Notes: a model not told the origin generated them from the letters alone. Numbered from the stretch's first letter, positions 30,409 to 42,263 are shown. The stretch: DNA of 64,000 nucleotides from Seminavis robusta (GCA_903772945.1 CAICTM010000091.1:1-64000); one strand, 5' to 3'. Numbers and translations: made by a program.

Positions 30409-33276
30409 CTGAAAAGCAAAAGTCTCATCTCGAGTTCGAAGATCAACACCTCGAGATTGATATCAAGTTGATACCAAGAGACTATCAAGTCAAAGCAAGT
30501 GAGTAACACCTGCAACAGAGAAGAGGTGCGCAGAATTGACCTATAGCCACACTATAAGGCCATCGAAACACCTTTAACAGACGAAACGTCATCAAAGCAA
30601 GACTGAGAATCCCATTGTCGATCCTCCTCAAGTTTCCGGCCGGAACTACGGACATCCAAGGGTACCAGTGTAAAGAACACGCGATTACAGAGTGATTTCA
30701 TACTTGAACGAAGGAAATCCGTCTGTTATCCAGTGAGTTATCTTCAATCGCGCGAAATCAGAGGTTGACACGTCAAATCGGTCGAGCAAGAGCCCATCGT
30801 CGCGATCCAAGCTACTGTTTGATCAAGGCGAAATAGGTAAAGAGACCAATACAAAGGAAGTTGCGGAACACGACGACAGTGCTCTGGCTATCCTTGGAAG
30901 CTTCTAACTCCAGAAATTGAGCGAGATTCATCCAATCGTGTCATCGGTGCTTGTGAGCTTTGAGAGTTCAATTACCGGTAACGTTTCAGAAGCCACGAAG
31001 AGCGAAAACTTCTTCGTACACCTGTTCCAGCGACTGTAACTCACTCAGCGCACTCATCTAAGCATACATAAGGCATCTGCAAGAGCAGAACACCAATAAA
31101 AGGAGACCAACAGAGGCAGTTCGCTACTACCCAAGGCTCCACGAAGAAACGTCCTAACAACGGACACAAGAAGAACCACGTTTTAACGTGAGCTGTCAAC
31201 TAGACAGAGGCTATTCAGCCAGTAACCAAGAGTGCACGAAAAGGCTATCCAGCCAACAAGAAACTTTTACAGGCAACTACAAGAGTTGTGCCCGTCGTGA
31301 GATCCTTCCTGCAGGAGTATCCACACAAGAACACAAGCTAGTTCCAAGGAACAAGCAACAAGCACAAGAGTGCATTACCACACCAACGGCAACCATGAGA
31401 TTCCAAGGCAGAGGTGGTCGTGGTGGGAGGAAGATACCCTTCTAGGGGGGGTAGGGATTCAATTCCTCAGGAAGAAGCCATCAAGGAAGAGGCAACAGCT
31501 ACAGGAACCAGAACAAGAGTTCCAAGCGCCAGTTCCTCTTCCATCCAAATGGACGAGGCTGACACCAGGTATTATCCTTTTGAGGAGACCCTGACACACA
31601 TTGTCCAGGACCTAAGGATCAAGCCTGAGTGAAATGATGTGCCTCTGGCTCATTGGCCATTGAGACCATGAAGAGTCAGGCGCCATCCAAGCCGGTCGAC
31701 CCAAACAAATGCAGTGATTCTGAATTGAAAAAGGCACAAATGGCACTCATGTTTGTGAGTGAGAAAAGGGATGGCACGGTCAAGGCCCGTGCAGTCTACA
31801 ATGGGAAACCTACCAGGGTGTACCATCAGAAAGAAGATGCCAGAAGTCCAACAGTTTCACTTGAGGGTTTGATGTTATCCATGTGTGTCGATGCATCTGA
31901 AGATAGGGATGTGATGTCCCTGGATGTTCCCAATGCGTTCATCCAAACCCCAATGCCAGAAGTCAAACAAGGTGAAGACAGGGTCCTCATGATCATTGAG
32001 GGACCCTTGCAGACTTACTTGTCGAAATTGATCCTGACACATATGCCTCTTTCCTGACATACAAGAAGGGACGACCAGTCCTCTATGTCGTTGTGGAAAG
32101 AGCCATCTACGGAATGGTTTTGGCAGCATTACTCTGGTACAAGCTCTTCAGGAGCGACTCGAACAAATTGGATTTGTGTTCAACAAATACGATCCTTGTG
32201 TGGCCAACCGCATGATCGAGGGGTACCAACAAACAATTCGATTTCATGTTGATGACCTAATGTCAAGCCACAGAATGAAGTTGGTGAATAACCAAACTCT
32301 GGAATGGTTCAACGCTAGGTATGGAACCTATGGAGCCGTGAAGGCAACCCGTGGTCCAAGCATGACTACTTGGGGATGACGGTGGACTTTTCCGATCCAG
32401 GCAAGGTAGTCATTGACATGATTGACTATCTTAAGAAGATGATCTTGGAGTTCCCGGTGGACTTCGAGCAAATGAAGAAGGTGCCCAGCGCGGCACCTGC
32501 CGATTTATTCAGTTCTGTGATGGAGCTGCTTTGGATGACAAGACCAGAGAAATCTATCACACCAACGCAGCCAAGCTGTTGTTCGCGTGCAAGAGAGCAA
32601 ACCAGATGTTCAAACACTGACAATTGTCTCTGTACACGTGTGAGGAATCCCACAGTTGATGACTGGGGAAGTTGATCCAAGGATTGAAGTTCCTGGACCA
32701 AACAGTGGAGGACAAGTTGATACTCCATGTTGATGATATCCGTGTCATCACTTGGTGGGTGGATGCATCATTTGCAGTCCATCCTGATTACCGTTCCCAT
32801 ACAGGAGGAGTCATGTCCTTTGGAAGAGGAGCGGTGCTTTCTGTATCCGCGAAACAGAAGCTCAACTCAAGAAGCAGCACTGAAGCGGAATTGATTGGGC
32901 TGACGATGTCATGTCGCCCATTGTTGTGGGCAAAGTTGTTCCTTGAAGAGCAGGGGATCGTTGTGTGAGGACAACATCCTCATGCAGGACAACAAAAGCA
33001 CGATCATTCTTGCAGAGAATGGCAAAGGCAGTTCGGGCAAAAGAACTCGGGCTATCAACATTCGTTTCTTTTTTATTCATGATCAGATCAAATTGGGAAA
33101 GGCAACCTTAGAGTTGTGTACTGCCAACCTTGGGATGCGTGGAGATTTTTTCACGAAGCCCTTCAGGGCAAGCTCTTCCACGAGCACAGGTTTCATCATG
33201 GGGCATCCACCCTTGTTTGATTGCCTAATTTATTTTATTCGTTCACGGTAGCCACTTAGGGCACCGTGCAGGAGTG

Positions 33277-33516
33277 TGTTGGAGAAACAACCTGACACCT
33301 CTTTACTATTGACTCGTGTATTAACATCTAGTCCGGTTCGCATAAATTCATCATGCAAGGAACCAAGGAGTTTTGGTCTAAAGTGCTCGGGGGTCTTATA
33401 TCCAATTCAATCACAAGAATTGCTATGCACCACCAGAAAATCCTCACTTTTGCTTTTCAGCTTAATCTAAAACCAAATTACTCCCCAATAAGCTGCAGTA
33501 TTACTAGCAAACAACA
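33277..33516 (+). repeat. Right LTR of the copia-type element
   Basis: Direct counterpart of 30160-30408. It differs by a handful of small indels and substitutions. Confidence 0.9.
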
Positions 33517-34964
33517 CCTCTGTACTAGAATTTGATGCCAGTAGTAAAAGCTGGTAGCCCACACCCACTTTTTCAATAGTATCTCAATAGCAACAGTAAC
33601 TACTAGAAGAGAGCTTAGAGCAACTAACACTGGCTGGTACCGACGCATTGAAAGGTATGGGTAATGAAATTTTCTTCAAGTTGCCCCAATGGCTGCGTTG
33701 ACTGCTGCATCGTGCTAAGAGAGGTGTAAAACCCAGGGTGGACTATGGGTAGCAATGTCATAGAGTGTAAACTGTTGGTGATGCTAGCACATGATCAAGT
33801 AGTCGCAGAAGCAATGATTTTCTATTGAGTTTAATGTACTTTTGAAACTGATTTTGGAAAAAAGTGAGGCTCGCATCGCATCCAAGTCATTTCTTTTGTC
33901 ATTTCATTCCGAATCAGGCATTTCATTCCGAATCGGGATTGAAAAAGGCAAACCGTTTCTTTAAGACACAGTGAGTCACAGAAGCAAATCCTCAATCTCA
34001 AGCAAAGCAACAATAAATCCCCGCCAATCGCCCAAGCCTTGTTTGACCACTGAAACACCTGTAAAGAGATGCTTTCTCTCACAAGCAGCCACCACCAACC
34101 GGTGAGACACCTCCCTTCTCATCCCATCAGCCAATCGAAAGCCATTCTTCAGTGAAACAACTTTGCTCGCGCGACGCCACACAGTTCAATCATCAGTCGT
34201 GTGCCAACAGCAGTCAGTCACCCGTCGAACTGGATGGGGGAAATGGGAGCCTGTGCCAATGAAGATAAAAGGAGATCACGACAGGACAGTTTCCACACGT
34301 CATCTGTTCCACAAGGCAAGCTTTGCAGGCAGATGTGGTGCAACTGTCACCGCGCGATCTCCGATGAGCCACATGCCGAATCGATCCTTTGAAAGCTGTA
34401 CCACAGCTGCTGGCAGATGACTTCACGTTACAATTTAGAGTAAAATGTAAAGATGCAACACTGAAAATCAAGTGTTAGAAATCTGTAGAGGCAAGCAAGT
34501 AGTTGAAAACAGTGCCACAGACTCACCAAAAGGCCAAGCAGAATAGCTTGGCAAAACACCACAACAATTCCCACTGTTGCATCCCCTGCAACAGTAAATA
34601 CTTGCACTCAATCTCCACCTTGGAATTCATAAATGGCAACAGTTAGAAAGGAGACCAAAGAAAAGAGGCAACAGCAGCACAAAAACTCACTTTGCAAGAT
34701 CTCTTCTCCATTCGCATCAAAGACTTTTAACCTCGCCCTCGTCAAACTCCTGAATTTGAGGAAATGGTGCAGATCTGTTTGCTAGGTGGTGCTCCATCAA
34801 TACAGCACATGTAAGCCTCTTGCCCCTGCTTCGGCATGCAGATAATAAACTTGCGAGAATCATCATTGGCCAAAGGACTCGTCATGATAATGTGACGGTT
34901 GACACTGTCGTTCAAATACTTATTGCAGCTTGTATCCTACGACATCATCTCGGGACTGTTGCCA
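33517..34964. other. Spacer without a recognisable gene
   Basis: Only short frames on both strands. A 17-base direct repeat 'gcatttcattccgaatc' (with variants) occurs near 33898-33935. Nothing else could be supported. Part of it may belong to the decayed gene on the minus strand at 34965-35921. Confidence 0.4.
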
Positions 34965-35921
34965 TTAAGAAAGCGTCACACTGAGTCGAAGTAGCAACTG
35001 ATAAACCCAGGCAAAGCGGCGAGCCCACAAGGAATTCTTGTTGTGGTTCCCTTGCTTCATCTTCCGAATGGGGACTTTCTGGCTTGGGAGACGCTGGACC
35101 AATTCACGGACAGCGGAATCAGAATAAGGCTCCAAGAAACCTTCATCAATTCGACCTTTGTTGAGTTTGCCGGTTGCCAATCGGAGACTGTCTCCTCGCC
35201 ACTCAATCAAAGTAGCGATAGTCTCAGCATCTATGGAGCTATCAGGAATCTTGACTGGCTTGAACCGTGAATAGAATCGCTAACCAACATACTCAAGGTC
35301 ATTCCTGGCAGAGTAATTGATGTCTCCGAAGATATTCTTGATTGGCTTCGGCGTCTTCATCCCAAGAGCGTCCTTGATTGCCAATCCAATACTCCCCTTT
35401 CCAGTCCAATCCGAAGGGAATAAGTTGTGCACCCGGCAATAGAGGTGGTAAGTTGCAATGCGCTCTGAATGGTGATGATGAAGAAAGGATTGCTGATTCA
35501 GGAAAGATTCCATCTCTGCCGGAGTGAGACGATGGTCTGCTGTTTCTGCAGCATCATCGTCGAAAGGAGGCCCGTCAGCATCGTCGGAAGGAGGCTCCTC
35601 ATCCGAAGGGGGACCCAGGATTTCATGCAATCGTTCATCTTCCAGTTGCTCCGTAGGTGTTGGCTTGCGAGCAGCACAGTGAAAAAGAGAGGCGACGGGA
35701 GGAGGAAGCACATCATCAATATCTTCATTGTGGAAGGGACCAGTGTTAACATGTATGAGGAGTGAATGCATCGGGAGTCTAGAAGGTGGCTTGCTGTTGC
35801 TGCTGTTGCTATCGGGATCACACAGCTCAGTGAGTGAGCGAGTGAGCGAGTGAGTGAGTGAGTGAGTGAGTGAGCGATACAAAGGCAACTCTTTTGCAGA
35901 CATCACAATCGAATCACTCAT
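34965..35921 (-). pseudogene. Unknown gene with one in-frame stop
   Basis: A single minus-strand reading frame runs 319 codons from 35921 to 34965, with one TAG at 35280-35282. It starts in Ser-Leu-Thr-His repeats that come from the TCAC array, so the true start is probably Met near 35772 (MHSLLIHVNTGPFHNEDIDD). An acidic Pro/Asp-rich linker and a more globular part follow (YHLYCRVHNLFPSDWTGKG, then ETIATLIEWRGDSLRLATGK after the stop). The composition on both sides of the stop is protein-like. I do not recognise the family. It may be a recent pseudogene, a readthrough case or a base error. Confidence 0.45.
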
Positions 35922-36262
35922 TTACTCACTCACGCAATTAATTGTATCGCTCACTCACTCACTTACTCACTCACCCACCCACTCTGAAGCTCAAATCATG
36001 ACTCAAAATTGTTTCGTCAAGGCAACTCTTTTGCAGACATTAAAATTGAATTACTCATGCATTTACTCACTCACGCTGTTAATTGTATCGCTCACTCGCT
36101 CACTCACTCACTTGTATCGCTCACTTGCTCACTTGCTCACTCGCTCACTCACTCACTCACTCACTCTGAACCTCAAATCATGACTCAAAAACGTTTCGTC
36201 AAGGCAACTCTTTTGCAGACATAAGAAGCAAATCACGCATTTACTCACTCATGGCTTGTTAA
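35829..36262. repeat. Compound tandem repeat: TCAC array within ~140-185 bp units
   Basis: Three direct units begin with 'aaggcaactcttttgcagac' (about 35882, 36020 and 36202). Units 1 and 2 continue with a 'tcactcactcac' tetranucleotide array and 'ctcaaatcatgactcaaaa'. The arrays differ in length between units. The left array runs into the 5' end of the unknown gene and adds Ser-Leu-Thr-His codons there. Confidence 0.85.
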
Positions 36263-37139
36263 TGGTTGTGTGAACAATGCCAAAATTTGACACCAATTCC
36301 TGGTAGTCCTGGGAAATTGTACCCCGAATTAACATCAAGCAGGGTTTAAAGCAAGCATTGGAACAGGGGATAAGGTAAATGCCGTTTTTGTTCTTTGGGT
36401 CGCTCAATACCTTCCAACCAACATTAAGATGACAGAACGATGGCGCTAGGTACCGACGTGTAACCTTCCTATCCCTTCAGCAACACTATACATAGCCATA
36501 GTCAATAGGAGATGCAGCAGTTCCAGCTACAGAAGCAGCGCAATCGATTAAAGGAAGCAGGATTTTTGTTGTGGTCGTGCCGATTTGCTTCCAATTTTGG
36601 GCTCTGCAATGGTATAAGCCGCCATTAGATCCAGTCCTCTCCCGTTAACAGTTGACACCTAGCTATATTACCCATATTATCCATGTCTTTTGGACCACTT
36701 TGGACCATAGTAACCGTCCTCATGCAGCCTTTTGTCATGGTGTCCTTTGTTGTTTGTGATTGTTCTGCAAAACTAGCCAAATTTGACCGTCTGTAGCTAC
36801 TGTTAGGCATATACGACCCATATCTGTAGAAAACTCTTTTTGGCTCTTTTTAGCTGTAATAGTTGATAAATAATTAAGTAATTCGAAGCTGAATTAGACG
36901 CTTTTTACTTATACATAGGGCATATATCATATGCCCTACAGTACATAACCGATTGGCGTTAAAAGGGTTAAAATGTAAAAGAAGAAGAATGGCTGGCTCG
37001 GATTTGAAAGATCCAAACCATCCAAGACCCAAGACAAGATCTCGAGAACTCCATCAAAGATTGTCAACGACGGATCATTTCTCTTTTGATCACTCTTCAC
37101 AATACTGTTAGCTGATCAAACTATAACGCGACGAAGACA
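36263..37139. other. Spacer and upstream region of the esterase gene
   Basis: 877 bases without a recognisable gene. An inverted repeat TAGGGCATAT-atc-ATATGCCCTA at 36916-36938 could form a hairpin. The last 150 bases are A-rich and probably hold the esterase promoter. Confidence 0.4.
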
Positions 37140-38291
37140 ATGTCACTGCTTTCTCTTGGTACAATCAGCACCAACAAAATGAACTCCGGTCAGTTGTTGT
37201 TGTGGACGAGCATTCCTGCCGTCGTGGTCTATGGCTTGAGTCGCATCAATTGGCCGCGGACCATTTTTCGATTTGTCTTTGGGATTGTGGCTCCGACCAA
37301 GGAACGATTTTGGCCGAGTGACGATCCACAAATTTCACCGGGAGCCCGTGGAATGGCGTGGATCTTACTGGCTGGTCCTCCACCGCCTCATGATGTGCAA
37401 CCCATTCGGACCATGATGAAATACTTTTGGCCTAATGTCTGGCCCACGCCCCCTCCTGGCACCATTCAAGTTGATGTGGTGCCCACGCCACGCGCCACCA
37501 GTCAGTCCCTCTGGATTACCCCCTCTTCTTGTAGTAATACTTGCACCCAATGCCTGATTCATCTGCACGGAGGAGGCATGATTGCAGGCACTACTGGCAC
37601 CGAACGGGGATTGGCCGTTGAATTGGCTAGGCGGTTGGGTGTACCTGTCCTCAGTGTGGATTACCGGTTGGTTCCAGAAGCCACCATCCAACAAGCCGTC
37701 GAGGATGTTGTGACGGCCTATCAGTGGCTACGAAAAACGCATCCCCACTTGACCAAACTATCCTTCTTGGGAGGATCCGCCGGGGCCGGGCATTCCCTTT
37801 TAGCTGCTATTCGGCTTCAAGAACTTGACTTGGACGTAAAGCCCACATCCTTGGTACTCTCGTCGCCCGGACCCGGAATGGAGTTTTTGCCGTCCCAAGT
37901 AGCCGCTACTGTAGAAGAGACACGACGGACGTGGAAGCACCTCGACAAGAATGCTCCTCACGATGGATACATGGCGGGTGAGTTTTATCAATTCGTCACC
38001 AGTATCGTCTATCAAGACCCCGCCAACCGGGAATACTTGACACAGCAATTGTCCAAATTGTCCAAAGGCAAGTTGCCGCCCTGTTTGGTCACGGCCGGGA
38101 GTTACGAAGTTCTGTTGGATGGAGTGCATGCCTTGGTAGATGCGCTTCAAACCGAACAAGTGCCCGTCGTCTACAAGGAATATTGGAAAATGCAGCATTG
38201 TCACTTTTGCTTTTTCGAATTCACTCCCGAAGCATCCGATGCATTGGATGAACTCATTCTGTGGTTGAACAAGAGTTGGAATAAAGAATGA
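37140..38291 (+). CDS. HSL-type alpha/beta hydrolase (esterase) with N-terminal anchor
   Basis: 383 codons, no intron; Met14 is an alternative start. A hydrophobic stretch near 20-35 may anchor the protein in a membrane. The oxyanion-hole motif HGGG is at 143-146, and the nucleophile motif GGSAGAG gives Ser213. The His is 353 or 355 (MQHCHF). In this family an Asp sits in 'xDPLRD/xDEILxD'; here the segment is GSYEVLLDG, so the acid would be Glu323 or Asp327, an unusual arrangement. The family hydrolyses short acyl or aryl esters. Substrate unknown. Convergent with the LRR pseudogene. Confidence 0.82.
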   Translation: MSLLSLGTISTNKMNSGQLLLWTSIPAVVVYGLSRINWPRTIFRFVFGIVAPTKERFWPSDDPQISPGARGMAWILLAGPPPPHDVQPIRTMMKYFWPNVWPTPPPGTIQVDVVPTPRATSQSLWITPSSCSNTCTQCLIHLHGGGMIAGTTGTERGLAVELARRLGVPVLSVDYRLVPEATIQQAVEDVVTAYQWLRKTHPHLTKLSFLGGSAGAGHSLLAAIRLQELDLDVKPTSLVLSSPGPGMEFLPSQVAATVEETRRTWKHLDKNAPHDGYMAGEFYQFVTSIVYQDPANREYLTQQLSKLSKGKLPPCLVTAGSYEVLLDGVHALVDALQTEQVPVVYKEYWKMQHCHFCFFEFTPEASDALDELILWLNKSWNKE

Positions 38292-38617
38292 AGCCAAAAC
38301 GACTTCGCACAGTAGTTGCTTGAGTATTAGTTAGGAAAAGATTGGAAGTTTCAGCAACTTTGCTTTACTTCATAGGGGAATCAGCTTCATGTCCCTCTCT
38401 CATGGGGATCGCACATTTATCACAGCTGCATAAGACATCTTGAGTGGGAGCACAACGTGCTGACAGGAACAATGCTGCAACACTCTTTTCAATCAAGCAC
38501 CAGAATCACTGGCAGGAACCTTCGACAATGCCCGAGCACACGTTCATACTTCCGAATTCTTCTTTTAGTGCCGGTAGCCACTCCAATGATATACAATTCT
38601 TGGCGCTGGAGTGTCAT
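38292..38617. other. Convergent 3' spacer
   Basis: 326 bases between the esterase stop and the end of the LRR gene. Nothing recognised. Confidence 0.35.
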
Positions 38618-40895
38618 CTACACAGCCGTGGGACAGGGACAATCACACCCACACAAGATGCCCGAACAGGTAAACTTCCAGGCTCCACACAGCGTCTGCG
38701 TCACAACTCCCGTCACGAAAAGATTCCCACTCACATCCCATTCCTCGATGACGGAGGAACTCTGGTTGGCCTCCCAGTTTGGAACTACAGGGCCCGTAAA
38801 GTTGTTGTTTTGGCCTTGGAAGGTTTCGAGGGCGGCAATTTGAGACAGCTCCGATGGCAACGTCCCTGTCAACATGTTGTCTTGCAGGTAGAGGCGTTCC
38901 AGCACCGTTAGCAGGCCTAGTTCCGAGGGGACTGAACCAGAGAGCCTCCAAGTCCCAATCCATACGTTCCCGACCCTGTCACGACACCAGTCAGGTTGCG
39001 AAGATTACCGAGCTCTGTCGAATGGTTCCCTGAAGATTGTTGCGATTCATCGACAGGCCAGAGACAATCTCCGTGAGCAAGCCCAACTCGGTTGGCACCG
39101 TACTGGACATTTGATTGTCCGACAATGCCAACAAGGCCATGTTATTGGACATCAATCCGATTTCGCTCGGCAAGGGGCCCGTCAGTTGATTGCCGTACAG
39201 GTTGAGGAGTTGCAGCGAAGATCCATGACCGGCCAAAAACGCGGGAGGGATGGTGCCTGTTGCTTGATTGCTGTAGAGATAAAACCATTCCAGGGCCGAC
39301 ATGCCCGCCAGCTCGGTGGGCAGAGTCCCCGAAATGCGATTCTGCGACAAGAGAGAATACACGAGGCTGGTCAACAAGCCATACTCGGAAGGGATACTGC
39401 CAGTAATGGAATTGGCAGATGCCAGCAGGGCTTGTAGATGGAAATTTCGAGTCCTTCCAAATTTGAGAGAAGTCCTAGCTAGTTCGGAAGATAGAGCTCA
39501 TACTCTTGAGGGATTGACCAAGGAGAGTTCCACGAAAGGAATCGTTCCTTCGAGTTTGTTCTTGTACAGCCACAAGTGTTCCAGCTGCCCTCCCGTGGTA
39601 TTTTGCGAGCAGGGATAGGTTCGTGAATCGTACCGTACATGAGCGTAAAGGTATGAGCGGTACTGGATGCCATGTAGAGCTCGACGTCTCCAAACCAATG
39701 ACGCGAGAACCACGAACATTCGTGCGTTCCATACTGGAGCCAGTTGGTTTGGTTGAACCACTTGTGTCCATTGGTGGAATAGTACAAGGTTGCCAATGCA
39801 AACCGTTGTTGCACTCGTTGGGAAGAATACTGGTAGGTATGGTTGTAGTGATAGTAGTAGGGATCCTTCAGCATCCATTGCAATGCCTTGGCCTGGGGTG
39901 CCGTGTCGGGATGTAGCTCAATTTCTCGAATGGTGGAGGCGGGCAGGAATTGCAAAATGTGCTCTTTGGGTGACAATATGGTAATGGCTGGTTCAGCAAT
40001 GGTGTTGGATGCTGAAGCGGAGGAAATCTCGGGGGTTGTAGCTGTGGTGGTATCATTTTCTCTGTGAAGGAGCAGAAATACGACAAGGAACGCCGCGAGC
40101 CCCACGACAAAGGTAATAACCAGAGCAAAAATCACATTTCTGCGTTCTTGAGCGGGTGTCGTTTCGTTCTTGGGTGTTTGATGCCGTGGCTGACGTTCCG
40201 CGTCGTACTCTTGTGCGACTGGCAGTGGGAACATGCAACTTCCATCATCGACGGGTGTGGCGACACTGAGGGCAGCCGACGAGGATGCCCTGGCTGATGA
40301 CTGCAAATAATTGCAAGTCAGTGGTCTCGATCTGAGGTTCTTCTTGAAGCGCCGCTTGCTAGATGGCATTGGCGACGTCTCGATTGGACTCTCGTCCCAA
40401 GAGGGATTTTCGTAGTTCTTGGTTTCGGACGGGTGCTTGTCCGGGTGCTGCCAAGAAGGCTCCTGGGCACTGAGATGGTTGGGATGCAGCGTCTGTACCT
40501 GTACCGCTCCTACTGGTTCTAGTAGTTCTAGCAATAGAACTACTAGTAGAAGTATCGGGTGGACTGCTTGTGTTCTTCTTGCCAGATGTTCCTGCAGCCA
40601 CCTTTGCCAGTAACTGTTCCTCGGTCAGGTACGAGTTAGTGCCATTGGATACTGGTAAACCGATTCGAGCTTCAACGACCTTTCGCAGAGTCAAGGAATC
40701 GAGACAATCCAACCCAGCTCCTCTCTCGGATTCTTCTTCCTTTTGCTCCTTGGCTTTCTCCACTTGGTGCTGCTGACCATCCTGAATCCGCTTTTCCACA
40801 ATCTTGAGCAGATTCAGATGATTGTTCTCAGAAGAAGACATGTCCAGGGCGGCTTCACTGCCGCCCTGAGGCGGCTCGTTGTTCGATTTCGTCAT
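38618..40895 (-). pseudogene. Diatom-type membrane LRR protein gene with several frame changes
   Basis: The N-terminus (MTKSNNEPPQGG...) carries low-complexity Ser/Thr and a PGAFLAAPGQAPVRN segment typical of diatom LRR proteins. A transmembrane segment follows (VIFALVITFVVGLAAFLVVF), then the LRR cap motif YYSTNGHKWFNQTNWLQYG, and repeats such as LWLYKNKLEGTIP, LNLYGNQLTGPLPSEIGLM and LYLQDNMLTGTLPSELSQI. It ends CGCDCPCPTAV, like the Cys-rich end of the family. The parts lie in different frames, with changes near 40.4, 39.61 and 39.0 kb, plus at least one more by 38.95 kb. Two of these are explained by a single missing C in a short C run. No introns fit. It is either a young pseudogene or carries uncorrected assembly indels. 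Family members act as surface or secreted recognition proteins of unknown ligand. Confidence 0.75.
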
Positions 40896-41939
40896 TCTTT
40901 TAATTGGTGGGGCTGACCAAAAGGAATATTGTATCTACTAGCTAGCTGGCCTCAGCTGCAGGATCTCGTTGGTTTCTGGTTTCGTTTTGTGAGCATGGAC
41001 GTGGGACAGCCTGAAAAAGAACCCGAACGCACCCTCCAGTCTTCTTTGTGTCCCATCCATCTTACAGAACGTCAGCTGATTTTCATCCAAGGGACAGGAC
41101 CGTTAAGTTTGTTGAATGCAAGGGGTCTATAATCTATAACGTTAAATTTATTTGTTGAATGCAAGGGTCTACAATGTTAAATACATATTTAACGGCCTAG
41201 AGGGTGCTCCCCGCAGTAATTCTTTTAAGTCAGCTACACGTGGCCAAATTCCTCCTGGAGTTGCAAAAAACCACGTGCCGTGCGAAGCCTCCATCTTTCG
41301 TTCGATACCCATGATCGATGGTGGAACCCCAAAGCTTTGTTGAATGATGGCTGAAAGCAAATATATACTCGGAACGTTGCAAGCTTGGAGCAACCAAACT
41401 GGCTAACAATGAGTACGGGGTAGGGAACTGGCTGGCAATGAGTACCCATAGTAACTTTCCCCGTTTGTACTCTCTATGTGTTTTTGAAGAACAGGTTCAT
41501 CGTCTTTTGAAACAGTGTCGAGTTGCGGGTTAGGGAGACTATACTGTACTGCGAGGAGCAAGCGCCAGGAGAGGAATTCGTGGGCATCAAATGGAGGGCG
41601 AGTGGCAACGCACTGCACCTCGACAGCACCGCAGCGAGGGGAGCTCCATCCACTCCTACTGGTACCACCGTAGTAGCGAATACAAAAGGTTGCAGGTGGC
41701 TACCGTATGGTACCAGCTACCAGTACCAGGTAGCTACCAGGTAGCTAGTCTGCAGGAAAAGATATCATTATTATTATTAATGTTCCATGCAATAGGTACA
41801 TGTATTATTTCAGAGATACTACATGTACGGCACGTAATCTGATTGATTCGATTCAAGCTTACAAAAACATCAAAAACAACTAGCTAGCTTATTAAGGTGT
41901 TCATACACGAAATAAGGCTCCATTCGGGCAGCCGAAATT
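40896..41939. other. Spacer with a short tandem duplication
   Basis: 1044 bases. 'ttgttgaatgcaag' blocks followed by 'gtcta.aat.ttaaat' repeat in tandem at about 41108-41190. GGTACC/GTACCAGCTACC strings lie at 41660-41750. Only short frames on both strands; none looks genuine. Confidence 0.4.
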
Positions 41940-42263
41940 TCACTTTTGATCTTCCAAGCCCTCCTTTTTCTTTTGCTGACACCAACCCTCCGCTTTCTCC
42001 TTGCATTCGTTTTCCGAGAGCCCCATGTTCTTCAAGCAGTACTCCAGCTTGCCTTGGTAACAATCCTTTGTACTGGTCGCAGTACCAGTAGAAGCAGAGC
42101 ACCATTCCGTTGCTTTTTTGCTGCATTCATCTTGGGTCAACTTGAGCTTCTCCAAGCAATAAGTTAACTTTCCATCATAACACTCATTCTGGTCGGCAGC
42201 AGCCGACGAGACCAGGGTCAACAGCAGCAACAACAGGGCAGCCCGGAAGGAGAACATCATCAT
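41940..42263 (-). CDS. Small secreted Cys-rich protein with duplicated four-Cys motif
   Basis: 107 residues from the triple Met at 42263. This start is chosen because it puts the hydrophobic run (FRAALLLLLLTLVSSAAA) at the very N-terminus as a signal peptide; a longer frame to 42368 would bury it. The mature part has two copies of Cys-x6-Cys-x10-Cys-x7-Cys (ECYDGKLTYCLEKLKLTQDE and DCYQGKLEYCLKNMGLSENE), joined by a Ser/Thr/Ala linker, then a Lys/Glu-rich tail. It would be a compact disulfide-bonded two-domain protein. No known family is recognised. It is divergent from eIF1. Confidence 0.75.
   Translation of the reverse strand: MMMFSFRAALLLLLLTLVSSAAADQNECYDGKLTYCLEKLKLTQDECSKKATEWCSASTGTATSTKDCYQGKLEYCLKNMGLSENECKEKAEGWCQQKKKEGLEDQK

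Larger units (their letters stand above)
30160..33516 (+). mobile_element. Ty1/copia-type LTR retroelement, broken and internally deleted (fossil)
   Basis: Two direct LTRs of 249 and 240 bases (30160-30408 and 33277-33516) start TGTTGG and end CA. Between them, on the plus strand, are reverse-transcriptase-like (about 31650-32350) and RNase H-like (about 32740-33150) parts. Gag and integrase are not recognisable in the 5' part. The LTRs differ by several small changes, so the insertion is not very recent. No matching target duplication is seen. It is clearly broken, with several breaks, and should be inert. It lies inside the gene beginning at 29912. Confidence 0.85.

Noticed and set aside
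35829-36262. CRISPR-like array
   Set aside because: The repeats are head-to-tail tetranucleotides and long units without unique spacers; this is a eukaryotic minisatellite.
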